From: Massilia atriviolacea
Lineage (GTDB): Bacteria > Pseudomonadota > Gammaproteobacteria > Burkholderiales > Burkholderiaceae_D
Assembly (NCBI RefSeq): GCF_003953935.1
Contig: NZ_RXLQ01000009.1
Span: forward strand, 43,361 to 107,360
Direction of reading: 5' to 3'
Length of the DNA: 64,000 nt
The translations under genes were made by a program, and so were the position numbers. Shown in pieces: positions 8,371-17,842 of this stretch; the stretch's first letter is position 1, and each line of letters begins with the position of its first letter. Below the pieces are notes generated by a model. It saw nothing but the letters and a program-made list of their open reading frames with translations. It did no database searches and was not told where the DNA came from.

Positions 8371-10188
8371 ATGACCCAACTCGCTGCACTGAAAGCCGCA
8401 AGTTCTTTGCATGGTATTGCCCACCTGCTAGGGTTCAAGCCAGCTGCTCTTGCCTACATCCTTTACAAGCTAAACGATTCGCAGCGGTACAAGCAGTTTG
8501 AGATTCCGAAGCGAAGTGGCGGAAAACGAACGATTAAGGCACCCACTGCCGAATTAAAGCTATTGCAACGGAAAATGGCTAGCTTGCTTGAGAACTGCAT
8601 ATCTGAAATAAACGTAGCCAATAAACGTGCAGATCTGTTCGCGCATGGCTTCAAAAAAGGCCGGTCTATTTTTTCAAATGCGCGGCCACATCGGAATCGC
8701 CAATGGGTATTCAATATCGATTTAGAGAATTTTTTCGGCAGCATTAATTTTGGGCGAGTTCGTGGCTTCTTCCTCAAAGACCGGGACTTCGCCCTTCATC
8801 AAGGAGCGGCTACAATCATCGCTCAAGTTGCTTGTGTAGACAATGCCTTGCCACAAGGAAGTCCATGCTCACCGATCATTTCTAATTTGATAGGCCATTT
8901 GCTGGACGTGCATCTTGCGAAATTGGCAGCCAGCTGTGGTTGTCACTACTCCCGCTACGCTGACGACCTAACATTCTCCACAAACGCTCCTCAGTTCCCG
9001 TCTCGCATTGCCACTCGCACTCGTGGTGCAGCGGGAGACGAGTGGATGCCCGGTGCCGAACTACATAGGATAATTCAACATGCCAGGTTTGCCATAAATC
9101 CTCAAAAAACGCGGATGCAGTTTAAAGACTCGCGCCAAGACGTAACTGGGTTAGTCGTGAACAAGAAACTCAACGTTAAAACAGAGTACCGTCGCTCCGT
9201 TCGAGCAATGGTTCATCGGCTTCTGACGCACGGTCACTTTGAGCGCACAAAGCGAGTTGACGACGGAGCCGGAAATCATGTCCTTGATGCGGTGAAAGGC
9301 ACAACCGCCGAGCTACATGGAATGCTCGGATTTATCGACAGCGTCGAACACTACAATCGCAATTTAGTTCTGCCAAAAGGCGGAAAGCCCAAAGTAGAGA
9401 AGAAAAAAAAAGGCACGGAGCCCAACAAACCACGTGTGGCATTGACAGGTAAGGAAGTACTCTATCGCCGTTTCTTATTATACAAAGAATTTTTTGCTAC
9501 CAGTAATCCCGTGCTCATTTGCGAGGGCGAAACTGACAATATATATTTGGTGCATGCCATCCGAAGTTTAGCCACGCACTTCCCGTTATTGGCAACAGTA
9601 GTAAAGCCAGGCGAGATCAAGATTATTCCCCGAATCTTCAAATATGTTGAGACAAGCACAGGAAGAATTTTGGGGCTCGGAAGCGGCGGCACAGGTGATC
9701 TCGGGAATCTTATCCGACAGTATGACAAAGAGATCAAGCGTTTTGTCCGGCCAGCTACGCAACACCCGTTCATTCTCGTCGTTGATAACGACGCTGGCGC
9801 TGTCGGAGCGGGCCGTCCGCTGCAAGCAAGCAAACAAGTAACGGGATTAGATGTCAATAGGCATGCGCCCTTCACTAACGTCTGCGGAAATCTGTACCTT
9901 GTGCCTACTCCTTTTTTAGCCGGCGCTGCCCAGTCCATGATTGAAGATTTCTTCACCAAAGAAACTCTTGATGAAACAATCGACGGAAAATCCTTCTGCG
10001 CCTCTAACAAACAGGATTCGGCCAAGCAATATGGGAAAAAGGTTTTCGCCCACAAAGTTGTCAAAGTGAAGGCGGACACGATCGATTTCAAAGGCTTTTT
10101 CAAACTGCTAGAGAACATTACACTAGCTATCGAAGATTTCTACAAAAAACACCCGTCGGCCCCTATCACATCGGCGCAGGCAATTTGA
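8371..10188 (+). CDS. Retron reverse transcriptase fused to TOPRIM domain (Ec67/Eco2-like)
   Basis: A 605-residue fusion. Residues about 40-330 form a reverse transcriptase: catalytic Asp in NIDLENFF (D117), PQGSPCSP (161-168) and YADD (196-199, D198/D199). It also has two retron hallmarks, NAxxH (NARPH, 103-107) and VTG (258-260). A Lys-rich linker (about 338-355) leads to a TOPRIM domain with the acidic signature CEGETD (E385) and DND (D472, D474). This is the single-protein layout of retron Ec67 (Eco2), a phage-defence system in which the RT makes msDNA and the TOPRIM part is the effector. No Shine-Dalgarno site is obvious. The gene is visibly AT-richer than its flagellar neighbours, which suggests transfer. 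No other accessory gene is next to it. Confidence 0.93.
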   Translation: MTQLAALKAASSLHGIAHLLGFKPAALAYILYKLNDSQRYKQFEIPKRSGGKRTIKAPTAELKLLQRKMASLLENCISEINVANKRADLFAHGFKKGRSIFSNARPHRNRQWVFNIDLENFFGSINFGRVRGFFLKDRDFALHQGAATIIAQVACVDNALPQGSPCSPIISNLIGHLLDVHLAKLAASCGCHYSRYADDLTFSTNAPQFPSRIATRTRGAAGDEWMPGAELHRIIQHARFAINPQKTRMQFKDSRQDVTGLVVNKKLNVKTEYRRSVRAMVHRLLTHGHFERTKRVDDGAGNHVLDAVKGTTAELHGMLGFIDSVEHYNRNLVLPKGGKPKVEKKKKGTEPNKPRVALTGKEVLYRRFLLYKEFFATSNPVLICEGETDNIYLVHAIRSLATHFPLLATVVKPGEIKIIPRIFKYVETSTGRILGLGSGGTGDLGNLIRQYDKEIKRFVRPATQHPFILVVDNDAGAVGAGRPLQASKQVTGLDVNRHAPFTNVCGNLYLVPTPFLAGAAQSMIEDFFTKETLDETIDGKSFCASNKQDSAKQYGKKVFAHKVVKVKADTIDFKGFFKLLENITLAIEDFYKKHPSAPITSAQAI

Positions 10189-10261
10189 AGGTGACCGACT
10201 GCATTTTGTTAGTCCAAACTTGCATAGTTTGCTGTTGGAGCCGCTGACAGTGAAACAGGTA

Positions 10262-10612
10262 TCACACCTGCATATTCATAATCTCGTGATACGCCGACAC
10301 CAATTTATTCCTCACCTGCACAGTTGCCTGGAAACCAATACTGGCCTTCTGCATCGACACCATCACATCCGACAGGCTGACCTTGTCGTCGCCCATGGTA
10401 AACGCCCTGCCCTGCTCGCCCGCCTTGAGCTGGGCGTCGCTGACCTGGGCGATCGAATTCTTGAGCGCATCGGCGAAATCGACCTTGGCGACATCCGGCT
10501 CGGGCGCCACCTTGACCGCCGGCCCGACCCCGCCCGCCGGGCGCGTCGCCGCCGCCTTGAGCTGGGCCATCATGGCTTCGATCCGGTCCGATCCGATTCC
10601 GTTCACATTCAT
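10262..10612 (-). CDS. fliE: Flagellar hook-basal body protein FliE
   Basis: FliE joins the MS ring to the proximal rod. This 116-residue protein has the family's C-terminal region, with FADALKNSIAQVSDAQLKAG, VSLSDVMVSMQKASIGFQ and QVRNKLVSAYHEIMNMQV. The start at 10612 is preferred over an upstream ATG because GAGGAAA lies 5 nt before it. The gene is divergent from fliF, whereas in many genomes fliE heads the same operon. It is convergent with the retron gene; a weak CAGGT/ACCTG hairpin spans its stop codon. Confidence 0.93.
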   Translation of the reverse strand: MNVNGIGSDRIEAMMAQLKAAATRPAGGVGPAVKVAPEPDVAKVDFADALKNSIAQVSDAQLKAGEQGRAFTMGDDKVSLSDVMVSMQKASIGFQATVQVRNKLVSAYHEIMNMQV

Positions 10613-10739
10613 GTCGTTTCCTCTGTTCACACTAGGCGGCGTAGAATAGCTGCACCAGCTATCTCAGGGTGCCAGAATAGCACCGGGGTGGCCAGCCGGG
10701 CCGTCGAGCAGGGCCCGAAAGCGCGCTCTATTCGATGTT

Positions 10740-10766
10740 TTGACCGAGGGCAACGCAGCACATAAT
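10740..10766 (+). promoter_or_regulatory. Weak candidate promoter upstream of fliF
   Basis: TTGACC (10740-10745) and CATAAT (10761-10766) lie in the fliE-fliF intergenic region on the fliF strand. The 15-bp spacer is shorter than the usual 17, so this is only a candidate. I looked for sigma-54 (GG-N10-GC) sites here on both strands and found none that convinced. Confidence 0.25.
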
Positions 10767-10846
10767 GGAGTCTGAGCCCCAGCCTTTGCCTAGGTTTGGG
10801 AAATTCTTACCAAGTTTCGGGCCTTGCCCGTCGGACACCCACCACC

Positions 10847-12559
10847 ATGGCAGCTGCAACCGCAGAAGAACTCGTCGATATCCCCCAACAGGACACGCCG
10901 CCTCCCCCGACGTTCCTGCAGACGCCGCTCGGAAAGAATTTCCTGCGCGGTCTCGGCATCGCCGCCGTCCTGGCAGTCATGCTGGGCGTGTGGATGTGGA
11001 GCCAGCGCGTCGAATACCGTGTCCTGTTCGCCAACGTCAGCGACAAGGATGGCGGCGCCATCACGGCCTCGCTCGACCAGATGGCGGTGCCGTACAAGTT
11101 CTCGGACGGCGGCGCGTCGATCATGGTGCCCGAGGAACAGGTGCACGGCGTGCGCCTCAAGCTGGCCGCGCAAGGCTTGCCCAAGGGCGGCACGGTCGGC
11201 TTCGAGCTGATGGAAAACCAGAAACTGGGCGTGTCCCAGTTCCACGAACAAGTCAATTACCAGCGCTCGCTTGAAGGCGAACTGGCGCGCTCGATCGAGT
11301 CGATCGCCGCCGTCAGCTCGGCGCGCGTGCACCTGGCGCTGCCGAAACCGTCGGTCTTCGTGCGCGAGCAGCAAAAGCCGACCGCCTCGGTCCTGCTGAA
11401 CCTGCAAACCGGGCGCGTGATCGACCAGGCCCAGGTCAACGCCATCGTCCACCTGCTGGCCTCGAGCGTGTCCGAACTGCCGGTCTCGAACGTCACCGTG
11501 GTCGACCAGGCCGGCAACCTGCTGTCCGATCCCGACAAGGCCAACAATGCGCGCAAGCTCGACCCGAACCAGCTCAAGTACGTCGAAGCGATCCAGAAAA
11601 ACATCATCAAGCAGGTCGAATCGCTGATCACGCCGCTGGTCGGCCCCGGCAATGTGCGCGCCGAAGCGACCGCCGACATCGACTTCGCCCAGGTCGACAC
11701 CGCCGCCGAAGTCTACAAGCCGAATTCGCCGCCGGAGCCGCAATCGATCCGCAGCCAGCAGACCTCGGAAGCGAACGGCCCCAGCACCGCCAACCCGGCC
11801 GGCGTGCCGGGCGCGCTGACCAACCAGCCGCCGGGCCTGGCCACCGCGCCCCTGACCGCCGCCGGCGCGCCCGGCGCGGCCCCGGCCGTGGTGACCGGCC
11901 CGACCCGCAAGGACACCACCACCAATTTCGAAGTCGACAAGACGATCCGCTACGAACAGCGTCCGATGGGCCTGGTCAAGCGTCTGACCGTCGGCGTGCT
12001 GGTCAACCACCGCCGTTCGGTCGACCCCAAGACCGGCAAAGTCACCGTCACCCCGCTGACGGCCGCCCAGGTCGCCCAGATCAACGACCTGGTCAAGGAA
12101 GCGATGGGGTACAACAAGGACCGTGGCGACACGCTCAACGTGACCAATGCCGCCTTCGACGGCGTCGACAAGCCGGACGTGCCGCCTGCAACGCTCGACT
12201 GGTGGCGCGACCCGGCCAACCTGCCGCTGGCCAAGGATATCGCCAAGTACCTGTTCGTGTTCGCCGTCATCGCCTTCCTGTACTTCCGCCTGCTGCGTCC
12301 GATGCTGCGCCCGGTCATGACCAAGTTCGACAAGGCCCACGAAATCCCGCCGGAGCCGACTGCGGAAGAGGAAGAAAAGGCCGACGAGGCCGCCGACGCC
12401 GAAGCGCAGGCGGCAGCCGAGGCGCAAGCCGAAGCCGAGGCCGAATCGCAGCAGGACCACAGCTACCGGGCCAACCTGGAGCTGGCCAAGAAACTGGCGC
12501 AGGAAGATCCGCGCATCGTCGCAAACGTCATCAAGGCATGGGTAGGTACAAATGAATGA
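10847..12559 (+). CDS. fliF: Flagellar MS-ring protein FliF
   Basis: FliF forms the MS ring in the inner membrane, the base for the C ring and export gate. It has an N-terminal membrane helix (about 38-58, with GIAAVLAVMLGVWMW), the ring-building motifs of the YscJ/FliF domain, a variable Pro/Ala-rich stretch (about 300-350) and a second membrane helix near ILYFRLLRPM. The charged tail ends [10 protein letters not shown], the FliG-binding end. The start at 10847 (MAAATAEELVD) is chosen because FliF-like sequence begins there. The 3' end overlaps fliG by 8 nt, opening a tightly coupled fliFGHI operon. Confidence 0.96.
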   Translation: MAAATAEELVDIPQQDTPPPPTFLQTPLGKNFLRGLGIAAVLAVMLGVWMWSQRVEYRVLFANVSDKDGGAITASLDQMAVPYKFSDGGASIMVPEEQVHGVRLKLAAQGLPKGGTVGFELMENQKLGVSQFHEQVNYQRSLEGELARSIESIAAVSSARVHLALPKPSVFVREQQKPTASVLLNLQTGRVIDQAQVNAIVHLLASSVSELPVSNVTVVDQAGNLLSDPDKANNARKLDPNQLKYVEAIQKNIIKQVESLITPLVGPGNVRAEATADIDFAQVDTAAEVYKPNSPPEPQSIRSQQTSEANGPSTANPAGVPGALTNQPPGLATAPLTAAGAPGAAPAVVTGPTRKDTTTNFEVDKTIRYEQRPMGLVKRLTVGVLVNHRRSVDPKTGKVTVTPLTAAQVAQINDLVKEAMGYNKDRGDTLNVTNAAFDGVDKPDVPPATLDWWRDPANLPLAKDIAKYLFVFAVIAFLYFRLLRPMLRPVMTKFDKAHEIPPEPTAEEEEKADEAADAEAQAAAEAQAEAEAESQQDHSYRANLELAKKLAQEDPRIVANVIKAWVGTNE

Positions 12560-13544
12560 TAATGGAATCCAGAAGGCCGCCATCCTGATGCTGGCCATCG
12601 GCGAGTCCGAGGCGGCCGAGGTGATGCGCTTCCTCGGTCCGCGCGAGGTGCTCAAGCTGGGCGCGGCCATGGCCACGATGAAGAACGTGCAGCACGAGCA
12701 GGTGGTCGGGGTGCTCGAATCGTTCCGCGAACAGACCGAGCTGACCTCCACCGTCGGCCTCGATTCGGACGAGTACATCCGCCAGGTGCTGACCAAGGCG
12801 CTGGGCGACGACAAGGCCTCGGTGCTGCTGTCGCGCATCCTGGGCGGCAAGGATGCCTCCGGCATCGAAAGCCTGAAGTGGATGGACGCCTCGTCGGTGT
12901 CGGAACTGATCCGCAACGAGCACCCGCAGATCATCGCCACCATCCTGGTCCACCTGGAGCGCGACCAGGCCTGCGAAATCCTCGGCAACTTCACCGACCG
13001 CCTGCGCAACGACGTGGTGCTGAGGATCGCCACCCTGGACGGCGTGCAGCCGGCCGCCTTGCGCGAGCTCAACGACGTGCTGACCAAGCTGCTGTCGGGT
13101 AACGAGAACATCAAGAAATCCTCGCTGGGCGGCGTGCGCGCGGCGGCCGAGATCCTCAACTTCATGAGCGGCGAGCAGGAAGGTTCGGTGATGGACAACA
13201 TCAAGAACTACGACAACGACATGGCCCAGAAGATCATGGACGAGATGTTCGTGTTCGACAACATCATCGACATCGACGACCGCGGCATCCAGCTGCTGCT
13301 GCGCGAAGTGCAGTCCGAAATGCTGATCATGGCGCTCAAGGGCGCCTCGCAGGAACTGCGCGAAAAGATCTTCCGCAATATGTCGGCGCGCGCCGGCGAG
13401 ATGATGCGCGAAGACCTCGAATCGAAAGGGCCGGTGCGCCTGTCCGAAGTCGAAACCCAGCAAAAACAGATCCTGCAGATCGTCCGTCGCCTGTCCGACG
13501 AAGGCCAGATCGTGCTCGGCAAAGGTGAGGATTCCTTCGTCTGA
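12552..13544 (+). CDS. fliG: Flagellar motor switch protein FliG
   Basis: FliG is the C-ring protein that contacts the stator and transmits torque. The 330-residue length is standard. Visible features are [14 protein letters not shown] at the N-terminus, the EHPQ motif ([15 protein letters not shown]) in the middle domain, and the C-terminal [21 protein letters not shown] segment with the charged torque helix. It overlaps fliF by 8 nt and shares one base with fliH. Confidence 0.97.
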   Translation: MNDNGIQKAAILMLAIGESEAAEVMRFLGPREVLKLGAAMATMKNVQHEQVVGVLESFREQTELTSTVGLDSDEYIRQVLTKALGDDKASVLLSRILGGKDASGIESLKWMDASSVSELIRNEHPQIIATILVHLERDQACEILGNFTDRLRNDVVLRIATLDGVQPAALRELNDVLTKLLSGNENIKKSSLGGVRAAAEILNFMSGEQEGSVMDNIKNYDNDMAQKIMDEMFVFDNIIDIDDRGIQLLLREVQSEMLIMALKGASQELREKIFRNMSARAGEMMREDLESKGPVRLSEVETQQKQILQIVRRLSDEGQIVLGKGEDSFV

Positions 13545-14242
13545 TGGCTACCCTTCCGAAAGAACTGCAAACCGCCTACCAGCGCTGGGAAATGAATTCC
13601 TTCGACCGCGTTCCGGACCCGGAACCGGTGTTCCTCGACACCTCGCCCGAAGAAGAGGCGCTGCCCGACGCGCCGCCCGCGCCCGAGCTGCCGACCGACG
13701 AGGAAATCGCCGCCATCCGCGAACAGGCGCGCCAGGAAGGCTACGACGCCGGGCATGCGGCCGGCCACGAAGCCGGCTACGCCGACGCCTACGCCCAGGG
13801 GCGCGCGGAAAGCGCGGTCGAACTGGCCAACCTGCAATCGATCGCCGCCACCTTCGGCCAGGCGCTGTCGCAGGCCGACGAGAGCATCGCCAACGACATG
13901 CTCGAACTGACCCTGCACCTGGCCAGGAACATGCTGCGCACGGCGCTCGACGTCAAGCCCGAGCTGATCATCCCGGTGGTGCGCGACGCCATTTCCTACC
14001 TGCCGGTGCTGCAGCAGCCGGCCCTGCTCATACTGCATCCCGACGATGCGCGCCTGGTGCGCGAGCAGATCGGCGAAGAACTCGACAAGGGCGGCTGGCG
14101 CATCGTCGACGATCCCCAGATCAACCGTGGCGGCTGCAAGATCGATACCGCCAGCAACCAGATCGACGCCCAGGCCGAAGTGCGCTGGCAGCGCCTGGCC
14201 AGCGCGCTCGGCAAGAACGAGGTGGAGTGGCTGTCACGATGA
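13544..14242 (+). CDS. fliH: Flagellar export ATPase regulator FliH
   Basis: FliH dimers bind the export ATPase FliI and anchor it to the C ring. The 232-residue protein has an acidic Pro-rich N-terminus, then a helix with repeated GxxxG-type spacing ([20 protein letters not shown]) characteristic of FliH, and a C-terminal V-ATPase E-like domain. Its start codon shares a base with the fliG stop, and its stop overlaps the fliI start (ATGA), so translation is coupled. Confidence 0.93.
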   Translation: MATLPKELQTAYQRWEMNSFDRVPDPEPVFLDTSPEEEALPDAPPAPELPTDEEIAAIREQARQEGYDAGHAAGHEAGYADAYAQGRAESAVELANLQSIAATFGQALSQADESIANDMLELTLHLARNMLRTALDVKPELIIPVVRDAISYLPVLQQPALLILHPDDARLVREQIGEELDKGGWRIVDDPQINRGGCKIDTASNQIDAQAEVRWQRLASALGKNEVEWLSR

Positions 14243-15666
14243 GCGAGTCCGATCCGCTTACCGGCCCCGGCGCGCCAAGCGACCGCCACACGGCGCGCTG
14301 GTCCGCCTACCTGCGCGACTGCGGCACCCTGGTCGGCTTCGTCGAGCCGCAGCAGGTGTCGGGCCGCATCACGCGCGTGGCCGGGCTGGTCATGGAATGC
14401 GTCGGCCTCAAGCTGGCGGTCGGCAGCGCCTGCACCATTCCTATGCCGAGCGGCAACCGGGTCGAAGCCGAAGTGGTCGGTTTCGACGGCGACCGCCTGT
14501 TCCTGATGCCGCAAAGCGATGTCGAAGGCATCGTCCCCGGCACCAAGGTCTTGCCGGTCGAAGCGACCCTGCCCCGTCCGGGCGCGGTGGCCCACCCGCG
14601 GCGGCGCCCGAGCGACCGCGCGCGCCACTTGCCGGTCGGCATGGGCCTCCTGGGCCGGGTGGTCGACGGCGCCGGCCGCCCGCTCGACGGCCTGGGCCCG
14701 CTGCAAACCGACGATAGCGGGCCGATCAACGTGCGTCCCGCCAATCCGCTCGACCGCGCCCCGATCGTGGAAACGCTGGACGTCGGCATCCGCGCGATCA
14801 ACGCCATGCTGACCGTCGGGCGCGGCCAGCGCCTGGGCCTGTTCGCCGGTTCCGGCGTCGGTAAGTCGGTGCTGCTGGGAATGATGGCGCGCTATACCAA
14901 GGCCGACGTGGTGGTGGTCGGCCTGATAGGCGAACGGGGCCGCGAGGTCAAGGAATTCATCGAACACATCCTCGGGCCGGAAGGCCTGGCGCGCGCCGCC
15001 GTGGTGGCGGCCCCGGCCGACACGCCGCCGCTGATGCGCCTGCAGGGCGCGGCCTACACCACGGCGATTGCCGAACATTTCCGCGACCAGGGCAAGAACG
15101 TGCTCATGATCATGGATTCGCTGACCCGCTACGCCATGGCGCAGCGCGAAATCGCCCTCGCCATCGGCGAGCCGCCCGCCACCAAGGGCTATCCGCCGTC
15201 GGTGTTCGCCAAGCTGCCGGTGCTGGTGGAACGGGCCGGCAACGGCCTCGAAGGAGGCGGCTCGATCACCGCCTTCTACACCGTGCTGACCGAGGGCGAC
15301 GACCAGCAGGACCCGATCGCCGACTCGGCGCGCGCGATCCTGGACGGCCACTTCGTGCTCAACCGGCGCCTGGCCGAAGCCGGGCACTATCCGGCCATCG
15401 ATATCGAACAGTCGATCAGCCGCGCCATGCACACGATCACCACCACCGCCCACCAGCACGCCGCGCGCCGCCTCAAGCAGCTCTATTCGCGCTTCGAGCG
15501 CTCGCGCGACCTGATCACGGTCGGCGCCTACGCCCACGGCAGCGACCCGGTGCTGGACCAGGCCATCGCCCTGAACGACAAGATCGAAGCCTTCCTGTGC
15601 CAGGAGATCACGGACAACGTCGGCATGCCGCAGAGCTTGGCCGAATTGACCTCTCTATTCTCGTGA
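14239..15666 (+). CDS. fliI: Flagellar protein export ATPase FliI
   Basis: FliI is the F1-beta-like ATPase of flagellar export. The 475-residue protein has an N-terminal beta-barrel and a Walker A GSGVGKS (204-210). Other family marks are [13 protein letters not shown], the Walker B-like [18 protein letters not shown] and [14 protein letters not shown]. The ATG at 14239 overlaps the fliH stop by 4 nt. Later gene order (fliJ, fliK) is the classical one. Confidence 0.97.
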   Translation: MSESDPLTGPGAPSDRHTARWSAYLRDCGTLVGFVEPQQVSGRITRVAGLVMECVGLKLAVGSACTIPMPSGNRVEAEVVGFDGDRLFLMPQSDVEGIVPGTKVLPVEATLPRPGAVAHPRRRPSDRARHLPVGMGLLGRVVDGAGRPLDGLGPLQTDDSGPINVRPANPLDRAPIVETLDVGIRAINAMLTVGRGQRLGLFAGSGVGKSVLLGMMARYTKADVVVVGLIGERGREVKEFIEHILGPEGLARAAVVAAPADTPPLMRLQGAAYTTAIAEHFRDQGKNVLMIMDSLTRYAMAQREIALAIGEPPATKGYPPSVFAKLPVLVERAGNGLEGGGSITAFYTVLTEGDDQQDPIADSARAILDGHFVLNRRLAEAGHYPAIDIEQSISRAMHTITTTAHQHAARRLKQLYSRFERSRDLITVGAYAHGSDPVLDQAIALNDKIEAFLCQEITDNVGMPQSLAELTSLFS

Positions 15667-15701
15667 TGGAATCGCGGCCGGGATGCCTATAATGATGCAT
15701 T

Positions 15702-16142
15702 ATGGCAAAACAAACCGTCCTCGACACCTTGCTCGACCTGGCCCAGCGCGACACCGACGCCGCCGCCAAGCGGCTGGGCGAAGCGCTCAAGGCGGCCGAG
15801 GAAACCGAGCAGAAATTGCAGATGCTGCTCGGTTACCTGGAGGATTACGCGCAAAAGCTGGATGCGGCGCAGCGCAACGGCATCACGCCGATGGCCTACG
15901 CCAATTTCATCGCCTTCATGGGCAAGCTGGAGCACGCCATCATGGGCCAGCGCGAAATCGTCAAGCATGCGCACCACAGGAGCGCGGTGGAAAAGGGCTT
16001 GTGGCAAGCCAGCGAGCGCAAGCGGGTGTCCTACCGCACCCTGAACGAGCGCGCGGCCGTCGAAGCGCTGCGCCTGGAAAACAAGCGCGACCAGAAACAG
16101 ATGGACGAACACGCCGCCCGCCAGGCTTATTACAAACGTTGA
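15702..16142 (+). CDS. fliJ: Flagellar export protein FliJ
   Basis: FliJ is the small coiled-coil stalk of the export ATPase and also cycles chaperones. This 146-residue protein is almost entirely helical with heptad-like spacing, begins AKQTVLDTLLDLAQRDTDAA and ends RQAYYKR, as the family does. It follows fliI by 35 bp. A perfect TATAAT (15688-15693) lies just upstream but has no -35 partner, so I do not call a promoter. Confidence 0.9.
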   Translation: MAKQTVLDTLLDLAQRDTDAAAKRLGEALKAAEETEQKLQMLLGYLEDYAQKLDAAQRNGITPMAYANFIAFMGKLEHAIMGQREIVKHAHHRSAVEKGLWQASERKRVSYRTLNERAAVEALRLENKRDQKQMDEHAARQAYYKR

Positions 16143-16173
16143 TGCAACCGACATAACCAACCGATCGCCCGCC

Positions 16174-17622
16174 ATGTCCACTACTCCCATCGCCCAGCCA
16201 CTGGCCGCCCTGAACGCCAACCCGGCCCCGGCGCGCAGCAATGCCGCCGCCGCCCAGCCGGCGGTCCAGTTCGGACAGACCCTCTCGCGCGAGATCGCGC
16301 AGCGCCAGGCCATGCAGCAGCAGCCGGCCGCCCCCGTCAACGCCAGGGCCGGCGCGCCGCGCCCGGCCGAGAAAGCCCCGGCCCCGGCCGCGCGCCCGGA
16401 ACAGGGCGCCAAGGCCGAGCAGGCCGCCGCGCCCGTGCCGGACGCCGCCCCGGCGCGCCCGGCAGCGCCAGCGAACAACAGTAGCGCCAACGCCCAGTCC
16501 GGCGACACGGGCGGCGCCCCGGCCACAGCCGACAGCGCCGCCGCAGCGGCAGCGGCCGCCGACAGCGCCGCAGCCGCCGCCGCGCGCGCCGAACTGCCGG
16601 TGGCCGACATGCTGGCCCTCGTCGCCAGCCTGACCCAGCCGGCACAAGCGGCCGCCGCGCCGGCCGCCGCCGATCCGTCCTGGAGCACGCTGGGCTCCGG
16701 CCGCGCCGCCGCCGTTACCGTGGCCGACCCGAACCAGGCGGCCGACGCCGCGCTGGCCGCCTTCGCCGCGCCCGCCATGGCCGCCGCCGGCCGCTTGCCG
16801 GCGGTCGACGGGGCCCCTACCGCGCCCGCCGCCGGCGCGCTGGGCTTGCCGGCCGAACCTTCCCTGGCGACCGAATCCGGGGCCGCCCCGGCCGGCGACC
16901 TGCGCGCCCTGCTGGAAGGCGCCATGCCGCGCGCCGCCGGCGCCGCCACCGAGTCCGCCCAGGGCCAGGCCGCCCCGACCCAGACGGGGGCCCTGCAAAC
17001 GGCAGCCGTCCCGGCCGATGCCGCCAGGCTGGCGCCGGCCGCGCGCGAACTGCCGGAGAGCGTCGGCGCCATCGACCTCAAGGCGGCCGAGCCGGCGCCG
17101 GTGGCCGCGCCGCTGCAGCAGGCCGCGCTCGGCCTGGCGCAGGCCGCCAACGCCGGCGCCGACAAGCTGTCGGCGCGCGTCGGCACCCCGGCCTGGGACA
17201 ACCAGGTCGGCCAGAAAATCGTCTGGATGGTGGCCGGCAAGGAACAAAGCGCCACCCTCACCCTCAATCCGCCCGACCTCGGCCCGGTCCAGGTGGTCCT
17301 GAACGTCACTGGCGACAATGCCAGCGTGACCTTCTCCTCGGGCGAGCTGGAAGTGCGCCAGGCGCTGGAAAACGCCATGCCGAAATTGCGCGAAATGATG
17401 GACGAGAGCGGCATCTCGCTGGGCAACGCCAGCGTCAACGCCGGCATGCCGGAGCAGCGCCAGGACCAGGGTGAACGGGCCACGGCCGCCTCCGCCGACG
17501 GCAGCGGCGCCGGAGGCGGCCGCGGCATCGTCAACGGCAGCGCGGCCGACGCCAACGAGCGCCTGGCCGCCAGGACCCCGGCACAAGGCGGCGCACTGGG
17601 CCTGGTCGACACCTTCGCCTGA
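16174..17622 (+). CDS. fliK: Flagellar hook-length control protein FliK
   Basis: FliK measures hook length and triggers the FlhB switch to filament export. The first 320 residues are extremely Ala/Pro-rich, as expected for the flexible ruler. The C-terminal Flg_hook domain is clear: WDNQVGQKIVWMVAGKEQSA, then LTLNPPDLGPVQVVLNV and FSSGELEVRQALENAMPKL. At 482 residues it is of ordinary size. It follows fliJ by 31 bp. The low-complexity half gives long open frames on the opposite strand that are not genes. Confidence 0.94.
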   Translation: MSTTPIAQPLAALNANPAPARSNAAAAQPAVQFGQTLSREIAQRQAMQQQPAAPVNARAGAPRPAEKAPAPAARPEQGAKAEQAAAPVPDAAPARPAAPANNSSANAQSGDTGGAPATADSAAAAAAAADSAAAAAARAELPVADMLALVASLTQPAQAAAAPAAADPSWSTLGSGRAAAVTVADPNQAADAALAAFAAPAMAAAGRLPAVDGAPTAPAAGALGLPAEPSLATESGAAPAGDLRALLEGAMPRAAGAATESAQGQAAPTQTGALQTAAVPADAARLAPAARELPESVGAIDLKAAEPAPVAAPLQQAALGLAQAANAGADKLSARVGTPAWDNQVGQKIVWMVAGKEQSATLTLNPPDLGPVQVVLNVTGDNASVTFSSGELEVRQALENAMPKLREMMDESGISLGNASVNAGMPEQRQDQGERATAASADGSGAGGGRGIVNGSAADANERLAARTPAQGGALGLVDTFA

Positions 17623-17725
17623 TAACGCAGGGCATCCGTGCTTGTCGATTTGCCTAGCCTTCCCTGCCACGCCGCCAGGGGCCCGTATGTAAAGCGCATC
17701 GGATGTCGATGCCAAGCCACGAGTT

Positions 17726-17747
17726 GGGCCGCGATCGGCCCTGTTTT
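17726..17747 (+). terminator. Terminator between fliK and fliL
   Basis: GGGCCG (17726-17731) and CGGCCC (17736-17741) form a 6-bp stem with loop CGAT, followed by TGTTTT. It lies about 100 nt after the fliK stop and before fliL, so fliFGHIJK and fliLMNOPQR may be separate transcription units. The T run is short, so readthrough is possible. Confidence 0.5.
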
Positions 17748-17842
17748 CCACGCATCTGCCCGCTCATTTCTTCGCGATAATGACATAATGACGGCATGAT
17801 CCACCGACGTCGTCCCGAGGTACTTTGAAAGCGAAAGCAAAC

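Noticed and set aside
8371-10188. Group II intron or diversity-generating retroelement
   Set aside because: There is no maturase or intron endonuclease domain, no template/variable repeat pair, and the VTG and NAxxH motifs are retron type.
10613-10846. Sigma-54 promoter between fliE and fliF
   Set aside because: A TGGCAC is present on the minus strand, but GG and GC are 12 bp apart rather than 10, so it does not fit.
10790-13204. An 804-codon open frame opposite fliF and fliG
   Set aside because: It mirrors GC-rich codon bias of fliF and fliG and shows no domain; the plus-strand genes are clear.
17691-17717. Sigma-28 promoter before fliL (TAAAGCGC)
   Set aside because: There is no GCCGATAA-like element at 11-bp spacing.
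15687-17840. A 717-codon open frame opposite fliJ and fliK
   Set aside because: It is a shadow of the Ala/Pro-rich fliK coding strand.
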